A DNA stretch of 6,212 bases. Source: Streptomyces violaceus (GTDB lineage: Bacteria > Actinomycetota > Actinomycetes > Streptomycetales > Streptomycetaceae). The stretch covers positions 26,051 to 32,262 of the forward strand of contig KL569196.1 in NCBI GenBank assembly GCA_000715635.1, in the 5' to 3' direction. Under the pieces are notes generated by a model that saw only the letters and a list, made by a program, of their open reading frames with translations, was not told where the DNA came from and made no database searches. This document shows positions 1 to 4,928 of this stretch, piece after piece (within the stretch, counting starts at the first letter, position 1; each line of letters begins with the position of its first letter). The position numbers were made by a program, and so were the translations under genes.

Positions 1-363
1 GGGCCCGCCGTAGGGCCGCACGTCCACCGTGGCGGCGAGTTCGTCCGCGCCGGCGTGCTCGAGCCAGCCGGTCGCCAGGCAGGCGTCGACGGGCAGGACG
101 TCCGCCACGCGCGCGTGGGGCACGGGTTGCTGGAGCAGGAACAGCCGGACGAGCATCTCCAGCGGAGTGTCCCCGCGGGTCGCCCGGAGCGCGGGCACGG
201 TCTCGCTCCGGGCCAGCGCCGCGTACGCGGGGGCGCCGAGCAGTTCGAGCAGTCCGTCGGCGGTGAAGGAGGCCCCGAGCAGGGCGTCCCGGAGCCGGGC
301 GGCGACCTCGGGGCGGTCGGGGGCGGGCAGCGGGGACAGGGGTGACTGGCTGGCGTTACTCAC
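1..363 (-). CDS. Class I SAM-dependent methyltransferase, N-terminal part (partial at left edge)
   Basis: The reverse strand reads from a GTG at 363-361 through 121 codons to the window edge without a stop, beginning VSNASQSPLSPLPAPDRPEV and ending at ...DVRPYGGP. This matches, from memory, the start of a conserved Streptomyces protein (SCO3545-like) with an N-terminal helical domain (DUF7059 type) followed by a Rossmann methyltransferase domain of the HemK/PrmC-like NPPF group. Only the N-terminal domain is inside the window: an Ala/Leu-rich helical segment, LFLLQQPVPHARVADVLP at residues 74-91, then the lead-in to the catalytic domain. The SAM-binding and NPP(F/Y) motifs are outside, so the activity is inferred from family resemblance and the substrate is unknown. 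The GTG was chosen because a nearby ATG (371-369) runs into a TGA after three codons. A G-rich stretch sits just upstream of the GTG but the spacing is poor. It lies 118 bases downstream of the lipoprotein gene on the same strand and could be co-transcribed with it. Confidence 0.75.
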   Translation of the reverse strand, partial: MSNASQSPLSPLPAPDRPEVAARLRDALLGASFTADGLLELLGAPAYAALARSETVPALRATRGDTPLEMLVRLFLLQQPVPHARVADVLPVDACLATGWLEHAGADELAATVDVRPYGGP

Positions 364-377
364 GCCCCCATTGTGGC

Positions 378-394
378 CGCCGGCACCGCCGGCG
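378..394 (-). other. Small GC hairpin ahead of the methyltransferase start
   Basis: A 7-bp perfect stem (378-384 with 388-394) and a 3-base loop lies 15 bases upstream of the methyltransferase GTG. It could be a weak terminator or attenuator between the lipoprotein and methyltransferase genes, or a structure affecting translation. No U-run follows. No stronger terminator was seen in the 118 bases between the two genes, and such short stems are common by chance in DNA this GC-rich. Confidence 0.25.
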
Positions 395-481
395 CACCTG
401 CCCGTGCCGGGGATCGGGTGCGCCTGCACTGCCCGCCTCGGCGGTCACGCCCGGCTCAGCGGTCCCCGGCGCCACATGTAC

Positions 482-1045
482 TCAGGTCGCCGACGCCGGC
501 CCCGTCGCCGCCTTGCAGCTCGACTGCCGGGCCATCGCCTGGCCGACCTCGCCCTCCTCCAGGTTCCTGAGCGCGTCGTTCCCGCTCTTGCTCAGCTTGT
601 CCAGCTCGGTGGCGATGTCCTTGAGACCGTCGGCGAACTTGCCCTGGTCCTTCGTGTCGAGCCCGTCGACCTGCTTCTTCAGCGAGGCGTACGACGCGGA
701 GATCGTGTTGAGCTCCGTGACCGCGTCCTTCTGCTTCTTCTCGCCGTTCTCGACGTCCGGCGCGCCGGCCTTGTTCACCGCGGTCCCGATCGCCTTGTAG
801 GCGTCGGACATGTCCTGGAAGGCCTGTGCGTCGGTCTTCTGGACGTCCTCCGGTGTGCTGTTGTCCGAGGTCTCCTTCTGGATCGAGGCATTGGCCGACT
901 CGATCTTCTTGGCCTGCGGCTGTACGGCATCGCAGACGTCCTTGGCCCAGGAGTCCAGCTTCTCGTTGTCGTCGCCGCCGCAGCCCGACAGCGCCAGTAC
1001 CAGTACCGCACCGCCGGACAGTGCGGCCGCGAGCTTCTTGTTCAC
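482..1045 (-). CDS. Small secreted lipoprotein of unknown function
   Basis: This encodes a 187-residue protein starting at GTG 1045-1043 and ending with TGA at 484-482. The start is supported by a GGAAGGGA ribosome site at 1061-1054, 8 bases ahead; an in-frame ATG at 1063 overlaps that site and is less likely. Residues 1-21 form a lipoprotein signal peptide (two Lys at 3-4, a hydrophobic run, lipobox LSGC), with Cys22 as the predicted lipidated residue, so the mature protein should sit on the outer face of the membrane. The rest is charged and Ala-rich, looks largely alpha-helical, and contains Cys38 and Cys177, which could form a disulfide. It resembles the 'small secreted protein' family found beside hppA in other Streptomyces (SCO3546-like, from memory), for which I know no function. 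It follows hppA on the same strand but is separated by a strong hairpin, so it probably has its own promoter. Confidence 0.85.
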   Translation of the reverse strand: MNKKLAAALSGGAVLVLALSGCGGDDNEKLDSWAKDVCDAVQPQAKKIESANASIQKETSDNSTPEDVQKTDAQAFQDMSDAYKAIGTAVNKAGAPDVENGEKKQKDAVTELNTISASYASLKKQVDGLDTKDQGKFADGLKDIATELDKLSKSGNDALRNLEEGEVGQAMARQSSCKAATGPASAT

Positions 1046-1120
1046 CGGTTTGGTCCCTTCCATGGCTCTCGGCCCCGGAACATACACGCCAGATGCACGG
1101 CACCCGCACGCCGAGCGCCC

Positions 1121-1151
1121 ATTAAAACCTTTTTGTTACCTTTTAATCCAA
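1121..1151 (-). promoter_or_regulatory. AT-rich patch with inverted and direct repeats, candidate lipoprotein promoter/operator
   Basis: About 30 bases of very AT-rich sequence stand out in the GC-rich surroundings. ATTAAAA (1121-1127) and TTTTAAT (1141-1147) form a perfect 7-bp inverted repeat, and ACCTTTT occurs at 1127-1133 and again at 1138-1144, 11 bases apart. On the minus strand a TTGGAT (1151-1146) and a TTTTAA/TTTAAT (1127-1121) could be a -35/-10 pair with an 18-19 base spacer. This would give a leader of roughly 70 bases for the lipoprotein gene. The promoter reading is only moderate because the spacer is long; the repeat structure itself is plain. Confidence 0.4.
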
Positions 1152-1191
1152 GCGAGATAAGGCTCACGACGTGGTGGTGCGGACACACAGA

Positions 1192-1229
1192 GCGGGCGGG
1201 CGACGCGCCAACGCGCGCCGCCCGCCCGC
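1192..1229 (-). terminator. Strong hairpin terminator downstream of hppA
   Basis: Bases 1192-1208 pair with 1213-1229 around a 4-base loop, giving a 17-bp, almost all G-C stem starting 29 bases after the hppA stop codon. In the minus-strand RNA one position is a G-U wobble and the whole stem pairs; in plus-strand RNA the same position is an A-C mismatch, which fits service to the minus strand. No U-run follows, which is common for Streptomyces terminators. Confidence 0.8.
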
Positions 1230-1257
1230 ACCTTGAGCTGGGGCTAGACGGACCTCC

Positions 1258-3663
1258 CTACGAAACCACCGCCGGGTCCGGTGACTTGGGTTCCGGTTCG
1301 GCGTTGTCTTCGTCACCTACGGCGATGCCGCGCCGCTTTGACACGTAGACCGCCCCGGCGATCACGGCGAACGCGAGCGCCGCGATCAGGATCCGCATAC
1401 CGATGCTCTTGTCCGGGCCGTAGGAGAACTTGATCACCGCGGGCGCGATGAGCAGCGACACCAGGTTCATGACCTTCAGCAGCGGGTTGATCGCGGGACC
1501 GGCGGTGTCCTTGAACGGGTCGCCGACGGTGTCGCCGATCACGGTCGCCGCGTGGGCCTCGCTGCCCTTGCCTCCGTGATGACCGTCCTCGACCAGCTTC
1601 TTGGCGTTGTCCCAGGCTCCACCGGAGTTGGCCAGGAACACCGCCATCAGGGTGCCCGCGCCGATCGCGCCCGCCAGGAACGCGCCGAGCGGCCCGACGC
1701 CGAGCGTGAACCCGATGAAGATCGGCGCCAGCACGGCCAGCAGACCGGGCGTGGCGAGCTCGCGCAACGCGTCCTTGGTGCAGATGTCGACGACCTTGCC
1801 GTACTCCGGCTGCTCGCTGTAGTCCATGATCCCGGGCTTCTCGCGGAACTGGCGCCGCACTTCGAAGACCACGGCACCGGCCGACCGCGACACGGCGTTG
1901 ATCGCCAGCCCCGAGAAGAGGAAGACGACCGCCGCGCCCGCGATGAGACCCACGAGGTTGTTGGGCTGCGAGATGTCCATCATCAGGCTCAGCGGGGCTC
2001 CGTCCCCGCTGAGTTTCTCGCCCACGTCCCGCGCGCCGGTGAAGATCGCGTCGCGGTACGACCCGAACAGCGCCGCCGCCGCGAGCACGGCCGTGGCGAT
2101 CGCGATGCCCTTGGTGATCGCCTTGGTGGTGTTGCCGACCGCGTCCAGGTTGGTGAGCACCTGCGCGCCCGCGCCCTCGACGTCACCGGACATCTCCGCG
2201 ATGCCCTGCGCGTTGTCGGAGACCGGTCCGAAGGTGTCCATCGCGACGATCACGCCGACCGTGGTGAGCAGGCCGGTGCCGGCCAGCGCCACCGCGAACA
2301 GCGCCAGCATGATCGACGTACCGCCGAGCAGGAACGCCCCGTACACGCCGAGGCCGATCAACAGGGCGGTGTAGACGGCGGATTCGAGACCGACGGAGAT
2401 TCCGGCTAGGACGACGGTGGCCGGACCCGTGAGCGAGGTCTTGCCGATGTCCCTGACGGGTCGGCGGGTGGTCTCGGTGAAGTAGCCGGTCAGTTGCTGG
2501 ATCAGGGCGGCGAGCACGATGCCGATGGCCACCGCGACCAGCGCGAGGACCCGCGGGTCGCCGTCCTTGCCCTGGATGGCGGCGTCGGTGACGCCGTCGA
2601 GCTCCGAGTACTTCCCCGGCAGGTAGACGTACACGGCCACCGCCACCAGCACGAGCGAGATCACCGCGGAGATGAAGAATCCGCGGTTGATGGCGCTCAT
2701 GCCGCTGCGGTCGGCGCGCCGGGGCGCCACCGCGAAGATGCCGATCATCGCGGTGATCACACCGATCGCCGGCACGAGCAGTGGGAAGCCGAGCCCGGCG
2801 TCGCCGAAGGCCGCCGAGCCCAGGATCAGCGCGGCGACCAGGGTGACGGCGTACGACTCGAAGAGGTCGGCCGCCATGCCCGCGCAGTCGCCGACGTTGT
2901 CGCCCACGTTGTCGGCGATGGTCGCGGCATTGCGCGGATCATCCTCCGGAATGCCCTGTTCGACCTTGCCGACCAGGTCGGCGCCGACGTCGGCGGCCTT
3001 GGTGAAGATGCCGCCGCCGACCCGCATGAACATCGCGATCAGCGCGGCCCCGAGGCCGAAGCCCTCGAGCACCTTCGGCGCGTCGGCCGCGTACACCAGC
3101 ACCACGCACGAGGCGCCCAGCAGGCCGAGGCCCACCGTGAACATGCCGACCACGCCGCCCGTGCGAAATGCGATCTTCATCGCTTTGTGCGAGACGGCGG
3201 TCAGATCCTTTTCCGGCTCGCCTGCCGCCGGGGTGGCTTCACGCGCCGCCGCGGCGACACGCACATTGCTGCGTACGGCGAGCCACATGCCGATATAGCC
3301 GGTGGCCGCCGAGAACGCCGCTCCGATCAGGAAGAACACCGAACGTCCGGCACGCTGATTCCAGTCGTCCGCGGGCAGCAGCATGAGCAGGAAGAACACG
3401 ACCACGGCGAATACGCCGAGCGTGCGAAGCTGCCGTGCCAGATAGGCGTTCGCGCCTTCCTGGACCGCCGCCGCGATCTTCTTCATGCTGTCGGTGCCCT
3501 CGCCGGCCGCGAGTACCTGGCGCACCAGGACCCCCGCGACCGCAAGTGCCGCCAGCGCGACGACCGCGATGACCACGATGAGGACGCGGTTGCCATCGGT
3601 CAGTACGGCGGCTGCGAGGTCTGTGGGATGGCCCGACTGTGGTGAGTTGAAAAGCCCCGCCAT
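1258..3663 (-). CDS. hppA: K+-insensitive membrane pyrophosphatase, proton-translocating (H+-PPase)
   Basis: This complete 801-residue integral membrane protein hydrolyses cytoplasmic PPi and uses the energy to pump protons across the membrane. The start is ATG 3663 with AAGGAGG at 3674-3668; the stop is TAG at 1260-1258. Family motifs are intact: DVGADLVGKVE at 225-235 (the DX7KXE motif), DNVGDNVGD at 251-259, and GDTVGDPFKDTAGPA at 710-724, which carry the Mg-PPi-binding Asp and Lys residues. In GNTTKAIT (510-517), Lys514 and Thr517 are the pair known to mark the K+-independent class. Many hydrophobic segments are visible, consistent with the 16-17 spans of the family. The length matches the long actinobacterial form (S. 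coelicolor SCO3547 is similar), with a hydrophilic acidic/proline tail at about 783-801. It is transcribed alone: hairpins lie before its leader and after its stop. Nothing looks truncated or frameshifted. Confidence 0.98.
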   Translation of the reverse strand: MAGLFNSPQSGHPTDLAAAVLTDGNRVLIVVIAVVALAALAVAGVLVRQVLAAGEGTDSMKKIAAAVQEGANAYLARQLRTLGVFAVVVFFLLMLLPADDWNQRAGRSVFFLIGAAFSAATGYIGMWLAVRSNVRVAAAAREATPAAGEPEKDLTAVSHKAMKIAFRTGGVVGMFTVGLGLLGASCVVLVYAADAPKVLEGFGLGAALIAMFMRVGGGIFTKAADVGADLVGKVEQGIPEDDPRNAATIADNVGDNVGDCAGMAADLFESYAVTLVAALILGSAAFGDAGLGFPLLVPAIGVITAMIGIFAVAPRRADRSGMSAINRGFFISAVISLVLVAVAVYVYLPGKYSELDGVTDAAIQGKDGDPRVLALVAVAIGIVLAALIQQLTGYFTETTRRPVRDIGKTSLTGPATVVLAGISVGLESAVYTALLIGLGVYGAFLLGGTSIMLALFAVALAGTGLLTTVGVIVAMDTFGPVSDNAQGIAEMSGDVEGAGAQVLTNLDAVGNTTKAITKGIAIATAVLAAAALFGSYRDAIFTGARDVGEKLSGDGAPLSLMMDISQPNNLVGLIAGAAVVFLFSGLAINAVSRSAGAVVFEVRRQFREKPGIMDYSEQPEYGKVVDICTKDALRELATPGLLAVLAPIFIGFTLGVGPLGAFLAGAIGAGTLMAVFLANSGGAWDNAKKLVEDGHHGGKGSEAHAATVIGDTVGDPFKDTAGPAINPLLKVMNLVSLLIAPAVIKFSYGPDKSIGMRILIAALAFAVIAGAVYVSKRRGIAVGDEDNAEPEPKSPDPAVVS

Positions 3664-3667
3664 TCGT

Positions 3668-3674
3668 CCTCCTT
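3668..3674 (-). promoter_or_regulatory. hppA ribosome binding site
   Basis: The minus strand reads AAGGAGG ending 4 bases before the hppA ATG. It is a near-complete anti-16S match, though closely spaced. It fixes the start at 3663. Confidence 0.8.
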
Positions 3675-3706
3675 GACGCTTGGGCTGAGCTCAAGATGTG
3701 GACGGG

Positions 3707-3712
3707 ATTGTA
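3707..3712 (-). promoter_or_regulatory. Candidate -10 element for hppA
   Basis: TACAAT on the minus strand, 43 bases upstream of the hppA ATG, fits the TAnnnT -10 pattern. The upstream region has TGTTTT or CTGTTT at 17-18 bases and TTGATC at 13, so no good -35 accompanies it. The TSS would fall near 3700, giving a leader of roughly 35-40 bases. This is a guess from one hexamer. Confidence 0.3.
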
Positions 3713-3758
3713 GGTACCGGAACCTGATCAAAACAGAGCGCGATAAACGGAATTGGAC

Positions 3759-3790
3759 TTCCGAGGTAATGCCCTGAAAGCATTCCGAGG
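3759..3790. repeat. Direct repeat TTCCGAGG flanking a small inverted repeat, upstream of hppA
   Basis: TTCCGAGG occurs at 3759-3766 and 3783-3790, 24 bases apart. Between and overlapping them, AATGC (3768-3772) and GCATT (3780-3784) form an inverted repeat with a 7-base loop. The arrangement could be a regulator binding site for hppA, but nothing identifies the protein, and it could be chance. Confidence 0.35.
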
Positions 3791-3813
3791 CGTCCGTGGA
3801 GCACGCGAATGAT

Positions 3814-3829
3814 CGTGAACGAATTCACG
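3814..3829. repeat. Inverted repeat CGTGAA-CGAA-TTCACG, possible operator
   Basis: Two perfect 6-base arms surround a 4-base centre in the spacer between the anti-sigma gene and hppA, about 150 bases upstream of the hppA start. The 16-base symmetric form suits a dimeric regulator. It matches no consensus I can name with confidence. It also lies downstream of the 3882-3911 hairpin on the minus strand, so it belongs with hppA rather than the bldG unit. Confidence 0.35.
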
Positions 3830-3881
3830 CGATGAACGGCACAGGAACTACTGTAAAGGCGAGCACTGACAGCCGCACATG

Positions 3882-3911
3882 ACGAAGGGCCCCACGGGTG
3901 GGGCCCTTCGT
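3882..3911 (-). terminator. Hairpin terminator after the bldG/anti-sigma unit
   Basis: ACGAAGGGCCCCA pairs perfectly with TGGGGCCCTTCGT around CGGG, a 13-bp stem beginning 27 bases past the anti-sigma stop. No U-run follows on the minus strand. No plus-strand gene ends here, so it most likely closes the bldG operon and insulates hppA. Confidence 0.85.
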
Positions 3912-3937
3912 GCGGAACGGTGTGTGTCGTGGCCGGC

Positions 3938-4375
3938 TCAGACCAGAATCGTCGGCGGCGGCGTGGTCGGCCACGTCATCTTGATCAATCCGCCGTGCTC
4001 TCCCGCGCTGACCTCGACATCGTCGACGAGTCCGCTGATGACCGCGAGGCCCATCTCGTCCTCGTCGGCTTCGCCGTCGGGGTCGCCGGGACCGGCGCCG
4101 GGCGCGTGCTCGCCCGGGACCGCGTGCGGGGCCTCGTCGCCGACCTCGATGGAGAACTGCTTCTCCTCCTCGATCAGCAGCACCTTCACCGGTGCCGAGA
4201 TCCCTACGGTCTGGTGCAGCCCGACGGCACGGGTGCACGCCTCGCCGACGGCGAGCCTGACCTCGTCGAGGACGGCCTCGTCCACTCCGGCCCTGCGCGC
4301 CACCGCTGCCGCCACCAGCCGGGCGGTCCTGACGTGCTCGGGCAGCGCGCTGAAGCGGAGCTCAACGGTGGCCAT
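3938..4375 (-). CDS. RsbW-like anti-sigma factor, BldG partner (SCO3548-like)
   Basis: This 145-residue protein has an RsbW/SpoIIAB-like GHKL (Bergerat) ATPase fold. The start is ATG 4375 with GAGGGGG at 4386-4380; the stop is TGA at 3940-3938. A TTG at 4390 is in frame but would overlap the ribosome site. Family members bind a sigma factor and phosphorylate their antagonist; in S. coelicolor the orthologue binds BldG. Visible regions: N-box LAVGEACTRAVGLH at 41-54, a G1-like Asp80 (GDEAP), an acidic low-complexity insert at about 87-107, MGLAVISGLVDDVEV at 108-122, and GGLIKMTW at 128-135. Key residues depart from the family: the metal-binding Asn of the N-box is Arg49, the Gly of the G1 DxG is Ala82, and the G2 GGT is GGL. 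ATP binding or kinase activity may therefore be weak or absent, although the fold looks kept. It is the second gene after bldG, 133 bases downstream, and is probably expressed by read-through from bldG. Confidence 0.9.
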   Translation of the reverse strand: MATVELRFSALPEHVRTARLVAAAVARRAGVDEAVLDEVRLAVGEACTRAVGLHQTVGISAPVKVLLIEEEKQFSIEVGDEAPHAVPGEHAPGAGPGDPDGEADEDEMGLAVISGLVDDVEVSAGEHGGLIKMTWPTTPPPTILV

Positions 4376-4408
4376 GCATCCCCCTCGCAACTACGGGCGT
4401 GCTGTCGG

Positions 4409-4442
4409 GAGGCTCCGGGCCGCCGAAAGCCCGGGCCCCCTC
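4409..4442. other. Imperfect hairpin in the anti-sigma gene leader
   Basis: CCGGGC (4415-4420) pairs with GCCCGG (4429-4434), and GAGG (4409-4412) with CCTC (4439-4442) across an internal loop. It lies between the bldG terminator-like hairpin and the anti-sigma ribosome site, so it may add to attenuation or stabilise RNA ends. The evidence is only base-pairing in GC-rich DNA. Confidence 0.3.
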
Positions 4443-4478
4443 GGTCTTCACTTCTTCCGAACTTCTGCCACGCTTCGG

Positions 4479-4506
4479 CCGGCCCGGGCGCGAGGCCCGG
4501 GTCCGG
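4479..4506 (-). terminator. Terminator/attenuator hairpin directly after bldG
   Basis: CCGGCCCGGGC (4479-4489) pairs with 4495-4506 around a 5-base loop, with one bulged base, giving an 11-bp G-C stem that begins only 2 bases after the bldG stop codon. No U-run follows. S. coelicolor bldG is reported to give both a bldG-only and a bldG plus anti-sigma transcript. A leaky hairpin here would explain that pattern and would make BldG more abundant than its partner. Confidence 0.7.
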
Positions 4507-4508
4507 TG

Positions 4509-4850
4509 TCAGTCGGTGGCCGCCACCGCTTCCTCGACCGAGGTGTGAATCGGGAACACCTTGGTGAGGCCGGTGATACGGAAGATCTTCAGAATGCGCT
4601 CCTGGTTGCAGACCAGGCGCAGGGAGCCCTCATGGGCTCGCACGCGCTTCAGGCCGCCGACCAGTACGCCGAGTCCGGTGGAGTCGAGGAAGTCCACGCC
4701 CTCCATGTCGACGACAAGGTGGAAACTGCCGTCGTTCACCAGCTCGACCAACTGCTCGCGCAGCTTGGGCGCGGTATATACGTCGATTTCGCCACCGACC
4801 CTGACGATCGTGCGATCGCCCATGGTCTCGGTCGACAGGGACAGGTCCAC
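4509..4850 (-). CDS. bldG: BldG, anti-anti-sigma factor (STAS domain)
   Basis: This 113-residue single-domain STAS protein of the SpoIIAA/RsbV family starts at GTG 4850 with GGAGG at 4859-4855 and stops at TGA 4511-4509. Its sequence is nearly identical to what I recall of S. coelicolor BldG (SCO3549), a pleiotropic regulator needed for aerial hyphae and antibiotic production. Visible marks: [17 protein letters not shown] at 18-34, the strand [20 protein letters not shown] at 45-64, and Ser57 inside DST, the conserved phosphorylation site. The unphosphorylated form binds anti-sigma factors and frees their sigma factors; phosphorylation at Ser57 switches it off. The downstream gene encodes a known partner, but in S. 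coelicolor BldG is also reported to act with other anti-sigma factors encoded elsewhere. It is divergent from the helicase, with its promoter region overlapping the possible N-terminus of that gene. Confidence 0.97.
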   Translation of the reverse strand: MDLSLSTETMGDRTIVRVGGEIDVYTAPKLREQLVELVNDGSFHLVVDMEGVDFLDSTGLGVLVGGLKRVRAHEGSLRLVCNQERILKIFRITGLTKVFPIHTSVEEAVAATD

Positions 4851-4928
4851 GGATCCTCCAGCACCTTGCTATCGAGCGGTCGCCCTTGGGGCACTCGGCT
4901 TCAGCCCTTGGACGCTTCGCCAGCCGCG

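Noticed and set aside
1046..1087. ATG at 1087 as the lipoprotein start
   Set aside because: It would place 14 residues before the signal peptide and bury the GGAAGGGA site inside the gene. GTG 1045 gives a normal lipoprotein signal.
29..1348. Plus-strand open frame of 439 codons
   Set aside because: It runs across three separate minus-strand genes and their spacers, through the hppA terminator, and shows no recognisable domain.
2494..3645. Long plus-strand open frame (383 codons) opposite hppA, rich in Arg, His, Asp and Gly
   Set aside because: It lies wholly antisense to the well-supported hppA gene. Long antisense frames are expected in GC-rich DNA, and the composition is that of a mirror frame. 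The same applies to 1552-2409.
3882..3911. Perfect palindrome as a regulator binding site or bidirectional terminator
   Set aside because: Its G-C stem, small loop and position just past a stop codon fit a terminator, and no plus-strand gene ends here.
4376..4390. TTG at 4390 as an earlier start for the anti-sigma factor
   Set aside because: It lies upstream of and includes the GAGGGGG ribosome site, adds five atypical residues, and the ATG at 4375 is correctly placed after that site.
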